Assembly (NCBI RefSeq): GCF_018736065.1
Contig: NZ_CP076128.1
Location: 2,046,001 to 2,110,000 of the forward strand
Length of the DNA: 64,000 bases
Reading direction: 5' to 3'
Source: Flammeovirga kamogawensis
GTDB taxonomy: Bacteria; Bacteroidota; Bacteroidia; Cytophagales; Flammeovirgaceae
Below, piece after piece: positions 35,258-44,177 of the stretch; position 1 is the first letter of the stretch; every line of letters begins with the position of its first letter. The notes under the pieces were generated by a model. It made no database searches. It was not told where the DNA came from and saw nothing but the letters and a program-made list of their open reading frames with translations. The translations under genes were made by a program, and so were the position numbers.

Positions 35258-35312
35258 TTGTATTATTTATTATTGAAAATTAATACAGGACTATAATATA
35301 ATTCTATTAAGA

Positions 35313-36578
35313 ATGGATATTCTTTTAGGTATGCAGTGGGGAGATGAAGGAAAAGGCAAAGTTGTCGATGTCCTTGCTCCAAAGTATGATGTTGTTGCAC
35401 GTTTCCAAGGTGGACCCAACGCAGGACATACTTTAGAATTCGATGGTAAGAAGTTTGTACTTCACCAAATTCCTTCAGGTGTTTTCCAAGAGGGGACAGC
35501 TAATATTATTGGTAATGGTGTAGTACTTGACATTCGTATTTTCCGCGAAGAAATTGAGAAATTAGAAGCAGCTGGTTTTTCAATTAGAGAAAAAATACTA
35601 CTTTCTAAGAAAACACACTTAATTATTCCTACTCATAGATTGCTTGACGCTGCCTATGAAAAGAGTAAAGGTGATCAGAAAATTGGTTCTACTTTAAAAG
35701 GAATTGGACCTACTTACCAAGATAAGTCTGCACGTGTAGGTTTAAGAACTGGTGATTTGTTTGCTGAAAACTTCCAAGAAAAGTACGACGCATTAAAAGC
35801 TAAACACATTGAAATCTTAAACTTCTATAAGTTCGATTTCACTGAGCAATTACCTGCAATGGAAGAAGAATTCTTTAGTGCTATTGAGTTCTTAAAGAAA
35901 CTTACTTTCGTAAATAGCGAATACTTTGTAAACGATGCTTTAAAAGCTGGGAAAAAAGTATTAGCTGAAGGTGCTCAAGGTTCTTTACTTGATGTAGATT
36001 TTGGTTCATATCCATTTGTAACAAGTTCTACTACTTTTGCTGCAGGTGCTTCTACTGGTTTAGGTGTTGCTCCAAATGCACAAAAGAATATCTTTGGTAT
36101 CTTTAAAGCTTACTGTACTCGTGTAGGTTCAGGTCCTTTCCCAACAGAACTTTTTGATCAAGTTGGAGAAGACTTACAAAACTTAGGTCACGAATTTGGT
36201 GCTACTACAGGTCGTCAAAGAAGATGTGGTTGGTTAGATCTTCCTATCTTAAAATATGCGGTGATGCTTAACGGTGCTACTGAATTATTTATGATGAAGG
36301 CAGATGTAATGAATACTTTCAAAGAGATCAAAATCTGTACTGAATATGTTCTAAAAGACGGTACTACAACAACTGAAGTACCTTACGATTTAGAAGATAT
36401 TAAAGAGCCAGTTTATACTACTTTAAAAGGATGGAATCAAGAAGTGGATGTAAAACTTCCATTTGAACAACTTCCTACAGAGCTTTTAGAGTATGTAAAA
36501 TTCATTGAAGATTACATTGGTGTTCCTATCACAATGGTTTCTATGGGACCAGACAGAGAGGAAACTATTATGAAGTAA
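35313..36578 (+). CDS. purA: Adenylosuccinate synthetase
   Basis: 421 aa. It joins IMP and aspartate with GTP in AMP synthesis. The N-terminus MDILLGMQWGDEGKGKVVDV has the P-loop-like GDEGKGK, followed by GPNAGHTL. Further motifs are GTTLKGIGPT-like (STLKGIGPTYQDK), AEGAQGSLLDVDFGSYPFVT (in overlapping pieces), RVGSGPFPTEL and TTGRQRRCGWLD. It may share a transcript with the STAS gene upstream and is closed by a strong terminator. Confidence 0.97.
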   Translation: MDILLGMQWGDEGKGKVVDVLAPKYDVVARFQGGPNAGHTLEFDGKKFVLHQIPSGVFQEGTANIIGNGVVLDIRIFREEIEKLEAAGFSIREKILLSKKTHLIIPTHRLLDAAYEKSKGDQKIGSTLKGIGPTYQDKSARVGLRTGDLFAENFQEKYDALKAKHIEILNFYKFDFTEQLPAMEEEFFSAIEFLKKLTFVNSEYFVNDALKAGKKVLAEGAQGSLLDVDFGSYPFVTSSTTFAAGASTGLGVAPNAQKNIFGIFKAYCTRVGSGPFPTELFDQVGEDLQNLGHEFGATTGRQRRCGWLDLPILKYAVMLNGATELFMMKADVMNTFKEIKICTEYVLKDGTTTTEVPYDLEDIKEPVYTTLKGWNQEVDVKLPFEQLPTELLEYVKFIEDYIGVPITMVSMGPDREETIMK

Positions 36579-36597
36579 TAGACTTACTTCTATATAT

Positions 36598-36637
36598 AAA
36601 AGTGAGTCACTTCTTTAAGAGGTGACTCACTTTTTTT
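36598..36637 (+). terminator. Intrinsic terminator after purA
   Basis: A perfect 13-bp repeat (36598-36610 with 36622-36634; AAAAGTGAGTCAC) with T7 lies 19 nt past the purA stop codon. Confidence 0.88.
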
Positions 36638-36711
36638 ATTTATTTACTAAACTTATCAAGTATATTATTTGTTATATATACCCGTTGATCTTAATACTAA
36701 ACCTAATTATC

Positions 36712-36918
36712 ATGGAAAATATAGAATTAGACAAAATCATTCAATGCTTTAAAACTTTTAAAGAGTCTCAAGTCATATTTACATCTTCTGAAGGTGAAAT
36801 TGTGGTTCCTAGATCAGAAGATGAAGCATTTTTATTAAGTGAAAAAGGACATACTGCTATCTTTAGAGACGATTATTCTAAAGATTTAGGATTTGATGGA
36901 CTAGGCCTTTTTTACTAA
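36712..36918 (+). CDS. Small hypothetical acidic protein
   Basis: 68 aa from the ATG at 36712 (MENIELDKIIQCFK). The longer frame starts with GTG inside the purA terminator stem and adds a hydrophobic run, so it is rejected. The protein is acidic with a GEIVVPRSEDEAFLLSEKG segment and no family I recognise. Its stop overlaps that of the convergent SDR gene by 4 nt, with no terminator between. It is plausible as a real gene given codon use and position, but unproven. Confidence 0.5.
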   Translation: MENIELDKIIQCFKTFKESQVIFTSSEGEIVVPRSEDEAFLLSEKGHTAIFRDDYSKDLGFDGLGLFY

Positions 36919-37670
36919 ATATTTTTATTGACTATTGTTGCAGATGCTTGTGCAGTTGGATAAACAACAAGGTCTGCAATATTCACATGACGTTTTCTTG
37001 ATACCATAAAATAGATAATATCAGCAATATCTTCTGCATATAAAGGGTCGTAACCTTTATAAACATTCTCTGCCTTTTCTTTATCTCCCTTAAAACGAAC
37101 TTCAGAGAATTCAGTATTCACTAATCCCGGATGAACAGCTCCAACTCTAATTCCAAATTCATTAAGATCATAGCGCATAGCTTCATTTAAAGCATTTACA
37201 GCAAATTTTGATGCGTTATAAACATTTCCGTTTGGATAAACATCTTTTCCCGCAATTGAACCAATATTTATAATATGCCCCGCCTTACGTTCTTTCATCT
37301 GATTGATAATAACTTTAGAGACATATAATAATCCTTTTACGTTAATATCAATCATTGCATCCCAATCATCAACATCTCCATCTTGGATAGGTGATAGGCC
37401 ATGTGCATTACCAGCATTATTTACTAGAATGTCTATTACTTTAAACTCTTCTGGTAAAGAATCTATTTTAGTAAACACTGCTTCCTTATCTCTTACATCA
37501 AAAGATAAAGTATGTACATTAACCTTTTCTTTAAGTTCTTTTTTTAATTGATCTAATCGGTCTTGTCTTCTTCCGCAAAGAATTAAATCAATACCATTTT
37601 CTGCAAATAATTCTGCGGTGGCTTTTCCTATTCCAGAAGTTGCTCCTGTTATTAATGCTGTTTTACTCAT
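36915..37670 (-). CDS. Short-chain dehydrogenase/reductase (YdfG-like)
   Basis: 251 aa. The cofactor motif TGATSGIG lies at 9-16 and NNAGNAHG at 84-91; the catalytic Ser138, Tyr151 and Lys155 are in NIGSIAGKDVYPNGNVYNAS and K155. It resembles classical SDRs of the YdfG group that oxidise serine, threonine or 3-hydroxy acids with NADP+, though the substrate is not certain. It is the last gene of a three-gene overlapping operon, its start overlapping the methyltransferase stop by 8 nt. Confidence 0.88.
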   Translation of the reverse strand: MSKTALITGATSGIGKATAELFAENGIDLILCGRRQDRLDQLKKELKEKVNVHTLSFDVRDKEAVFTKIDSLPEEFKVIDILVNNAGNAHGLSPIQDGDVDDWDAMIDINVKGLLYVSKVIINQMKERKAGHIINIGSIAGKDVYPNGNVYNASKFAVNALNEAMRYDLNEFGIRVGAVHPGLVNTEFSEVRFKGDKEKAENVYKGYDPLYAEDIADIIYFMVSRKRHVNIADLVVYPTAQASATIVNKNI

Positions 37671-38247
37671 TTATATTTATTTTTTTAAAACACATAAACG
37701 ACATTTCCATACAACTTTCTTCTGTTTGATTAGGGGGTATGAATAAATGATCAATATGTGAATTGAATTGGAATTGTAATGATTTATACTTTTTTTCAAA
37801 AAGCTTAATTAGGTGATCTTCTCTCATATCCCACTGATGCGTAATTAAGAGTAAAAAGCCATTATTTTGTAAGTTGTTCTCAATGGAATTAAATAACTGA
37901 CTTTCCTTTTCTAGATCTTCTTGCTGACAATGTATTACAGCATCTAAAAGTATAATTTGATAAGACTGACTAATCTCATATTCAAATATATCTGCTACCT
38001 CTGTAGCTATATTAGCATAGGTATTTTTAATTATAGATATTCCTTCTGCAGAATAATCTACAGCAGTTACTTTAAAACCTATTTCTGCTGCAATTAATGC
38101 TGTTCTTCCTTGTCCTGCTCCTAGATCTAATAAGTTTTTTTTTGATTGAATATTCTTTAAGAAATGAATCAATTCAGGGTAAGGTTTTCCAAATGCATTA
38201 GGTGATTTATAAAAGGTATTCCAACCTTCGACCTTATTAATTTCCAA
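37663..38247 (-). CDS. Class I SAM-dependent methyltransferase (TehB-like)
   Basis: 194 aa. The SAM-binding loop is LLDLGAGQGRTAL (about residues 39-51), with the acidic end of strand 2 in KVTAVDYSAEG and a DALF-like region IILLDAVIHC. It resembles tellurite-resistance TehB or thiopurine-type small methyltransferases. The substrate is unknown. It overlaps both neighbours (11 nt with the nucleotidyltransferase, 8 nt with the SDR), showing tight translational coupling. Confidence 0.82.
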   Translation of the reverse strand: MEINKVEGWNTFYKSPNAFGKPYPELIHFLKNIQSKKNLLDLGAGQGRTALIAAEIGFKVTAVDYSAEGISIIKNTYANIATEVADIFEYEISQSYQIILLDAVIHCQQEDLEKESQLFNSIENNLQNNGFLLLITHQWDMREDHLIKLFEKKYKSLQFQFNSHIDHLFIPPNQTEESCMEMSFMCFKKININE

Positions 38248-39247
38248 AATTTATTTCAGTATGATCTCCTAAATTTAAACTCTGTGCTATTCCTTTAAGT
38301 GTTGAATCATGCCCGACCAAAGAGTTTTTCAATAATAAATCTTTAAGGTCTGTATAAGCACCAATTATTGAATTTTGAAGATTACAATTATCAATAATAG
38401 CATCTTCTCCAATTACTACATTAGGTCCAATAATTGAATTCTTAATGATTGTGTTTTTACCAATCTTTACCGGTTGGATAAGAATAGAGTTTTTACATTT
38501 CACATCATCAGGCGTTGTGACTTGGAATCCAGGACGACCTAATAATGTTGCATTAGCTTCTAATAAAGATCTTTTTGCTCCACAGTCATACCAATTTCCT
38601 ACCTCTTGAACATCAAAATGAGCTCCTTTTTCCACCATTCTTTGAATTGCCCCTGTAATAACAATTTCATTCTGAGATGTAATATTATTCTCGATCACCC
38701 AATCAAGACATTCAATAAAAGTAGGAACATCAACTATTTTATAAATACCCACCAAACCTAAATTAGATTTTGGTATGGTTGGCCTCTCTACAAACTTCTT
38801 TACTTTATTACCTTCTATTACTTCTGCCACTCCTACTTTACCAGGATTATCAACTTTCTGAATACCAACCACAGAATTTGGATTTGCCAACATCTTCTTT
38901 GCATCAAAGTTTACAATTGAATCTCCTAGGCAAACAACAACTTCTTTTTCATTTTTAAATAACTCATGGGCAACAAATACTGCATGAGCAGAGCCTTCTC
39001 TAGGTATTTGTACTACAAAATTAAATTGAATTTTTGTATCTTTGTAATTATCTAGAATGAAAGATTCTATTCTTGCTCCCATATAACCTATTACAATTAT
39101 AAAGTCATCAAAACCTGCATCGATAAATATATCTATAATATGAGCGATAACAGGTTTTCCCGCAACTGGTAATAGGGCTTTTGGTTGGGTGTTTGTTAGA
39201 GGTCTTAAATTAGAACCTCTACCCGCAACTGGAATAACTACTTTCAT
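38237..39247 (-). CDS. Sugar-phosphate nucleotidyltransferase with left-handed beta-helix
   Basis: 336 aa. The N-terminal GT-A-like domain opens with VVIPVAGRGSNLRPLTNTQP and KALLPVAGKP, the NTP-binding and catalytic loop of glucose-1-phosphate thymidylyl/uridylyltransferases and GDP-mannose pyrophosphorylases. From about residue 250 hexapeptide repeats (GKNTIIKNSIIGPNVVIGED) form a beta-helix. It makes an activated sugar in the cytoplasm; which nucleotide and sugar cannot be told. It is the first gene of the operon and has its own -7 box. Confidence 0.85.
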   Translation of the reverse strand: MKVVIPVAGRGSNLRPLTNTQPKALLPVAGKPVIAHIIDIFIDAGFDDFIIVIGYMGARIESFILDNYKDTKIQFNFVVQIPREGSAHAVFVAHELFKNEKEVVVCLGDSIVNFDAKKMLANPNSVVGIQKVDNPGKVGVAEVIEGNKVKKFVERPTIPKSNLGLVGIYKIVDVPTFIECLDWVIENNITSQNEIVITGAIQRMVEKGAHFDVQEVGNWYDCGAKRSLLEANATLLGRPGFQVTTPDDVKCKNSILIQPVKIGKNTIIKNSIIGPNVVIGEDAIIDNCNLQNSIIGAYTDLKDLLLKNSLVGHDSTLKGIAQSLNLGDHTEINFGN

Positions 39248-39272
39248 TTTCTTATAATATAAAGTGAATGTT

Positions 39273-39280
39273 CAAATATA
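39273..39280 (-). promoter_or_regulatory. -7 promoter box of the nucleotidyltransferase operon
   Basis: TATATTTG on the minus strand fits TAnnTTTG, 25 nt ahead of the ATG at 39247. Confidence 0.52.
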
Positions 39281-39426
39281 ATCTACATTTAAGAACTCTC
39301 ACGAAATTTTAAACCAATTAATTCGATTTTTAATCGAATATAATCACTACTAAATAATTCAGCTTACTAATATAGCTAATAGTAAACCTATTTTTAATTC
39401 TTACACATAGTCTTAAATTCAATAAA

Positions 39427-40479
39427 ATGAAAAACGCAGTAATTTATATTTCTGTTATCGCATTTTTACTAACATCTTGTTCTAGCGATGGCAAGAAATC
39501 AGAATCGACAAAAGCAGAAAAAGTAACAAAAGAAGAATGGAAAGTTGCTTCTTCTATGTTTGGAGTGTTACCTAAAACAGCACCAAACCCTGACAACCCA
39601 TTAAATGATTCTAAAATCGAACTTGGGAAACTTCTTTATTTTGATACTCGTCTTTCTAACGAAGGAAATATTAGTTGTAACTCATGCCATGATTTAGCAA
39701 CTTTTGGTGTCGATAATAAACCTACATCTCCAGGTGACACAGGTGAATTTGGAGAAAGAAACTCACCTACAGTTTATAATGCAGCACTACAATTTACCCA
39801 ATTTTGGGATGGAAGAGCTAAAGATGTTGAAGAACAAGCAATTGGACCTATTTTAAATCCTATTGAACATGCAATGCCACATGAAAAAGCAGTAATTGAT
39901 AGATTACAAGAAGTAGCTGAGTATGCTAAATTATTTAAGAAAGCATTTCCAGATCAAAAAAATCCGGTGACTTATCAAAATGTTGGAAATGCAATTGGTG
40001 CTTTTGAAAGAACATTATTATTTCCTTCTAGATTTGATAGGTTTTTAGCACAAGAGAGCAATGTTTATTTACTATCTGCAAAAGAAGCACAAGGACTTAG
40101 AGATTTTCAAGAAGCTGGGTGTGTTACTTGTCATTCAGGAAATATGCTAGGTGGAAATATGTTTCAAAAATTTGGCTTATATGGTGATTATTGGGATTTA
40201 ACAGGTTCTACAAGACAAGATGAAGGTAGAAAAGATGCTACAGGAAAAGATAGTGATAAATATTTCTTTAAAGTACCTACCCTAAGAAATGTATCTAAAA
40301 CTGCCCCTTATTTTCATGATGGCTCAGTTGCAAAACTTGAAGATGCAGTTAAGATTATGGCCAAATTACAATCAAACAAAGATATCACAGATGAACAAGC
40401 TTCGAACATAACTGCTTTTTTAGGTACTCTTACTTCTAAAATACCTGAAGAAATAACAAAAGCACCTGTTTTACCTTAA
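39427..40479 (+). CDS. Di-haem cytochrome c peroxidase (MauG/CcpA family) lipoprotein
   Basis: 350 aa. The lipobox LLTSC places Cys18 at the mature N-terminus. Two c-type haem sites are visible: C84-N-S-C-H88 and C232-V-T-C-H236. Conserved family segments include LGKLLYFDTRLS, FWDGRAKDVEEQA and PTLRNVSKTAPYFHDGS. It reduces hydrogen peroxide in the periplasm with electrons from small cytochromes. It needs cytochrome c maturation genes, not in the window. It is a monocistronic unit closed by a terminator. Confidence 0.92.
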   Translation: MKNAVIYISVIAFLLTSCSSDGKKSESTKAEKVTKEEWKVASSMFGVLPKTAPNPDNPLNDSKIELGKLLYFDTRLSNEGNISCNSCHDLATFGVDNKPTSPGDTGEFGERNSPTVYNAALQFTQFWDGRAKDVEEQAIGPILNPIEHAMPHEKAVIDRLQEVAEYAKLFKKAFPDQKNPVTYQNVGNAIGAFERTLLFPSRFDRFLAQESNVYLLSAKEAQGLRDFQEAGCVTCHSGNMLGGNMFQKFGLYGDYWDLTGSTRQDEGRKDATGKDSDKYFFKVPTLRNVSKTAPYFHDGSVAKLEDAVKIMAKLQSNKDITDEQASNITAFLGTLTSKIPEEITKAPVLP

Positions 40480-40493
40480 TCATATACTAAACT

Positions 40494-40532
40494 ATAAAAG
40501 CTCTATTTGATAGGTTCAAATAGAGCTTTTAT
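40494..40532. terminator. Bidirectional intrinsic terminator
   Basis: A perfect 17-bp repeat (40494-40510 with 40516-40532), core AAAAGCTCTATTTGA, lies between the convergent peroxidase and barrel genes. Confidence 0.88.
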
Positions 40533-40553
40533 TTTTATTATAATAAGTTGTGT

Positions 40554-41735
40554 TTAAAATGCTTCTCTTATCCCAAAATACCATATAAACCCATCTTTAC
40601 TATAGGTTGTATCTAATCTTATATTAATTCTTTCATAAGGTAAAATAGCATACCGTACACCAACACCAACAACGGGAAGCCATTCAGCATCGGTAAAGTC
40701 ATTGTAGTAACCAAAAACTTTACCATTCCCTAAAAGTCCCATAAACCTTAATCTATTATCCAATAAAGGAGTAGTCCATCTATATTCAATTTCAATGTTT
40801 AAAGCATTTTTATCAACTCTTCTTCCTGATTGGTACCCTCTTTGAACATCTCCATTAACTCTACCATAATATGAGAAATTAGCAACTTCTGGATTTCCTG
40901 CTAGCAAATTTGCATAGACTTTTGCCGCTATAACGTGTCTAGAATTTTTATTGATAGACCAAAAACCCATTATTTTAATTAGGTTAGCAAAATATGCATT
41001 TGATTTTCCTCCAGAATTAAAATATTGATAGCCGGTATAACTCAAAAAATAGCCTTTGTAAGGGTAATTTACATTATCTCTGGTATCAAAATCCATTTTA
41101 TAAGCTACTCCATTATTTCCAGAACTTCCTGTTAATCCATTTGCTTGTACTAAAGTATCAGCTCTTGATGTATTTCCTTCAAAATCAATCTTTTTATAAT
41201 TATACCCTAAACCCATGTATAATTTATTATATACTCTTCTCATTAAATATGAGTCAAACTGAAATACAATTTGTTTAGCATCTGCTGTAGTAATATTAGT
41301 GGTATCAACATCTAGAGTATTATCATAAACATTATATACAGAAATATCTTTATTTAATCCACCGCCTCCTGCACGAACACGGATTCTCCAAGTATCTTCT
41401 TTTAAATACAGTTCATTATTAAAACCTGCAATATAAGATTTGTTTGTAGTGTACATTCCATAAAAAGATGTCATGGAAACTGGAGATATTGTATCACCTT
41501 TAGAAGGGTAATAAGTTAACATTGGAGCTACGAAAAGACCAAACTTTATTGAAGGATCGTACATAGGTCCTGGTACTACTCTAAGTTTAACACCTTTCCG
41601 TTCCTCAACAGTATTAAACTTTGTCATCTCTTTTTTCTCACTCTTCTTTTTTTCAGTTTGAGCAATAACAGAATTCTGAGAAAACAAAACTAAAAGGAAT
41701 AAGAATAGGTAAGGAGAGTATTTTTGAAAGCGCAT
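40554..41735 (-). CDS. Omp85-type outer-membrane beta-barrel protein without POTRA
   Basis: 393 aa with a signal peptide ending near SVIAQ, followed by a Lys/Glu linker (TEKKKSEKKEMTKFNTVEER). The remainder is a surface-antigen barrel with the DFDTRDNVNYPYKGYFLSY strand turn, GRVNGDVQRGYQSGRRVD and the terminal WYFGIREAF. The pattern parallels the barrel at 8543-9649, so the two are paralogues that lack POTRA domains. Their role is unknown; they could be transport or anchoring barrels. It is a single gene. Confidence 0.75.
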   Translation of the reverse strand: MRFQKYSPYLFLFLLVLFSQNSVIAQTEKKKSEKKEMTKFNTVEERKGVKLRVVPGPMYDPSIKFGLFVAPMLTYYPSKGDTISPVSMTSFYGMYTTNKSYIAGFNNELYLKEDTWRIRVRAGGGGLNKDISVYNVYDNTLDVDTTNITTADAKQIVFQFDSYLMRRVYNKLYMGLGYNYKKIDFEGNTSRADTLVQANGLTGSSGNNGVAYKMDFDTRDNVNYPYKGYFLSYTGYQYFNSGGKSNAYFANLIKIMGFWSINKNSRHVIAAKVYANLLAGNPEVANFSYYGRVNGDVQRGYQSGRRVDKNALNIEIEYRWTTPLLDNRLRFMGLLGNGKVFGYYNDFTDAEWLPVVGVGVRYAILPYERINIRLDTTYSKDGFIWYFGIREAF

Positions 41736-41786
41736 AGATTTTTATTTAGCGTGCAATATTAAAATAATGAATATCCCCTAAAAGAA

Positions 41787-41820
41787 AAAGGGAAGGTACC
41801 TTTTAAAGTACCTTCCCTTT
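41787..41820 (-). terminator. Intrinsic terminator after pfk
   Basis: A perfect 13-bp repeat (41787-41799 with 41808-41820; AAAGGGAAGGTAC) with T-rich flank on the minus strand, 32 nt past the pfk stop codon. Confidence 0.82.
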
Positions 41821-41852
41821 TATATGAAATAAATTATCAGAGTATAATAATA

Positions 41853-43193
41853 TTATTTATCCTCATTGGTCATATTTATAGGCTGTCCAGTTGTTTCTAA
41901 AACTGACCACCATAAAGAACCATCAACATCTATTTTCTTTCTTGAAGCAGTTGCTACAGGAATAGGTAAATAAGTGAATTGGTTATGCCAACGTCCAACA
42001 ACAAAATCAGTAAGACCTGCCATTGCACCATGTACTGCATTCAAAGCTAAATCATTACAGAATACACTATCCGCAGGGATAGCAACTTCTGAACGAATAA
42101 TATATGATGGATCAATATATTTTACTGTAGCCTCGATACCTTCACCTGTAAAGAATTTACCGATCTCATCCTTAAGGAATACACCAATATCTTTATGCTT
42201 TACATTTCCTGATTTATCTTTTACTTCGCTACCCTCATCAAAAAGGTGTTGACCAGCGCCTTCTGCTACTACTACAAGTGCATGATGACGATCTACAACT
42301 CTTGATTTTAATGCTGCTAAAAATCCTTTTTCACCGTGAAGGTCAAATTTAGATTCTGGTACCAACACAAAGTTTACATCTGGCATTGCTAAAGCTGCAT
42401 TTGCTGCAATAAAACCTGAGTCTCTACCCATTAATTTTACAATTGCAACACCATTATATGCACCTGTCGCTTCATTATGAGCATCTCTTACTACAGCTGC
42501 TGCCGTTGTAAAAGCTGTGTCAAAACCAAATGTTTTGGTCATATAATTAACATCGTTGTCAATAGTTTTAGGGATACCTGCTGTAACGATTTTTAAACCT
42601 CTACGTTTAATTTCCTCGTTAATTACGTGGTTACCAGCTAAAGTACCATCACCTCCAATAGTAAATAATATATTGATGTTTTCTCTTTCAAGAGCATCTA
42701 CCATTGCAGAGATATCTTGACGACCTCTTGATGAACCTAAAATTGTTCCACCAAATAAGTGAATATCTTTAACAACCTCTGGAGTTAATTTAATCATTTC
42801 ATGGCCATACTCAGGAATGAACCCTTGGTAACCATACTGAATACCCCAAATGTTTCTTACTTTATATCTGTAGTATAATCCATTAACTAATCCACGAATT
42901 ACATTATTAATTCCAGGACATAAACCACCACAAGTTACAATTGCAGCTTTAGTTTTAGATGGATCAAAATAAATTTCTTTTCTAGCGCCTGCTTTTAAGA
43001 ATGATATTGGTTCTTCACCAGATTCCATATTAGCTTTATATGCTTCTATAGATGGATCATAAATAATCCTTCTTGAATCGTCAATAAATTCTTTGTCTGG
43101 AGCTTCTTCGGCGTAGTTTTTAAAAATCGGAGATAATAACGTGGCTTTACCTAATCTATTAACCTCAAAATCTGATCTTTTCAAGTCGTTCAT
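41853..43193 (-). CDS. pfkA: 6-phosphofructokinase, long plant/TP0108-like type
   Basis: 446 aa, longer than the 320-aa E. coli enzyme, with an N-terminal extension of about 80 residues like the plant and spirochaete group. GGDG at 180-183 keeps the Gly associated with ATP use, while PKTIDND at 208-214 has the Lys found in PPi enzymes. This mixed pair is known from long-type ATP-dependent PFKs such as the Entamoeba 48-kDa form. ATP as phosphoryl donor is therefore the better guess but not certain. MGRDSGFIAANAA and the catalytic Asp of TIDND are present. Confidence 0.9.
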   Translation of the reverse strand: MNDLKRSDFEVNRLGKATLLSPIFKNYAEEAPDKEFIDDSRRIIYDPSIEAYKANMESGEEPISFLKAGARKEIYFDPSKTKAAIVTCGGLCPGINNVIRGLVNGLYYRYKVRNIWGIQYGYQGFIPEYGHEMIKLTPEVVKDIHLFGGTILGSSRGRQDISAMVDALERENINILFTIGGDGTLAGNHVINEEIKRRGLKIVTAGIPKTIDNDVNYMTKTFGFDTAFTTAAAVVRDAHNEATGAYNGVAIVKLMGRDSGFIAANAALAMPDVNFVLVPESKFDLHGEKGFLAALKSRVVDRHHALVVVAEGAGQHLFDEGSEVKDKSGNVKHKDIGVFLKDEIGKFFTGEGIEATVKYIDPSYIIRSEVAIPADSVFCNDLALNAVHGAMAGLTDFVVGRWHNQFTYLPIPVATASRKKIDVDGSLWWSVLETTGQPINMTNEDK

Positions 43194-43427
43194 GAGATAA
43201 TTTTTCTTTTTATATATTTCAAGTTTGAAAACACGAATAACAGTATTTTAAATCTAAAAAAGGATGACAAAAGTAACCCTATTTAAATGGATCTTCATTT
43301 CATGCAACCTTTAAGGTTAAAGCATGTCTTTAAAGCATAATACTATTAATTTCACACAATATTTAGTTTGTTAATTGTTGTTATTCAACATTAATAAAAA
43401 TATTGACACACAAAATTACAATAAAAA

Positions 43428-44114
43428 ATGAATTATAAATTTATTATTAGTACTCTTCTTCTACTTTTTACAACTTTTCTTTATGCTCAAGAAGAAACAA
43501 CGAGGAGTTTAGATAATTTCAAAAAAATAAAAATAAGCGGGTCTTTCGATGTTGAAATATCTCATAGTAACGAAAACACTGTGACTATAATAGCACACGG
43601 AAAAACTAAAACAACAGATATCATTACAGAAATTACAAATGGGAAATTAAGTATTTACCCACGTAAAGGTGTTCGAAATGTAAATGCTGATATCATTATT
43701 ACTTATACTGAAAAATTATCTGGAATAGGTTTTTCAGGTTCTTCAGATATTAGATCAAAAGGTTTATTAGAAACTGATGATATTGGTATTGCTGGCAGTG
43801 GATCTGGATCTTTTAAAGGAGAAATAAATGCCAACTCTATTGAAACATCTCTAAGCGGATCTGGAGAATTATATCTTAAAGGCAATGCAAATAACTTATC
43901 TATTTCTGTGAGTGGTTCTGCTGATATTGACACTAAAGAACTTGAAGCAAAAATTGTTACGATCTCTGTTAGTGGCTCTGGGGACGTAGATTGTTTTGCT
44001 ACAGAAGAAATTACTGCTAGAGTTTCTGGTTCTGGAGATATTAGATATAAAGGTCAACCATCTCGCACAAAAATTAAAGTGAGTGGATCTGGTGATATAG
44101 AACAAATCAATTAA
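43428..44114 (+). CDS. DUF2807 (head GIN domain) secreted protein
   Basis: 228 aa. A signal peptide ends near LYAQ. The rest is a DUF2807 beta-solenoid-like domain starting FKKIKISGSFDVEIS, with repeating SGSGxI/SGSADI units about every 20 residues in the second half. Such proteins are probably surface or periplasmic; the function is not established. It is a single gene ending in a strong shared terminator. The repeats create long antisense open frames that are not genes. Confidence 0.82.
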   Translation: MNYKFIISTLLLLFTTFLYAQEETTRSLDNFKKIKISGSFDVEISHSNENTVTIIAHGKTKTTDIITEITNGKLSIYPRKGVRNVNADIIITYTEKLSGIGFSGSSDIRSKGLLETDDIGIAGSGSGSFKGEINANSIETSLSGSGELYLKGNANNLSISVSGSADIDTKELEAKIVTISVSGSGDVDCFATEEITARVSGSGDIRYKGQPSRTKIKVSGSGDIEQIN

Positions 44115-44132
44115 TGATCGACATAATACAAA

Positions 44133-44177
44133 AAAATAGCCCATTAATCAAAGTAAATGATTAATGGGCTATTTTTA
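44133..44177. terminator. Bidirectional intrinsic terminator
   Basis: A perfect 19-bp repeat (44133-44151 with 44159-44177), core AATAGCCCATTAATCA, between the convergent DUF2807 and ccoI genes. It overlaps the ccoI stop codon. Confidence 0.9.

Noticed and set aside
36622-36711. Upstream GTG start giving a hydrophobic 30-residue extension to the 68-aa ORF
   Set aside because: The GTG lies within the purA terminator stem, and the added residues look like translated A+T-rich leader.
43703-44144. Two minus-strand ORFs opposite the DUF2807 gene
   Set aside because: They are by-products of the repeated SGSG codons in the real gene, and one crosses the shared terminator.
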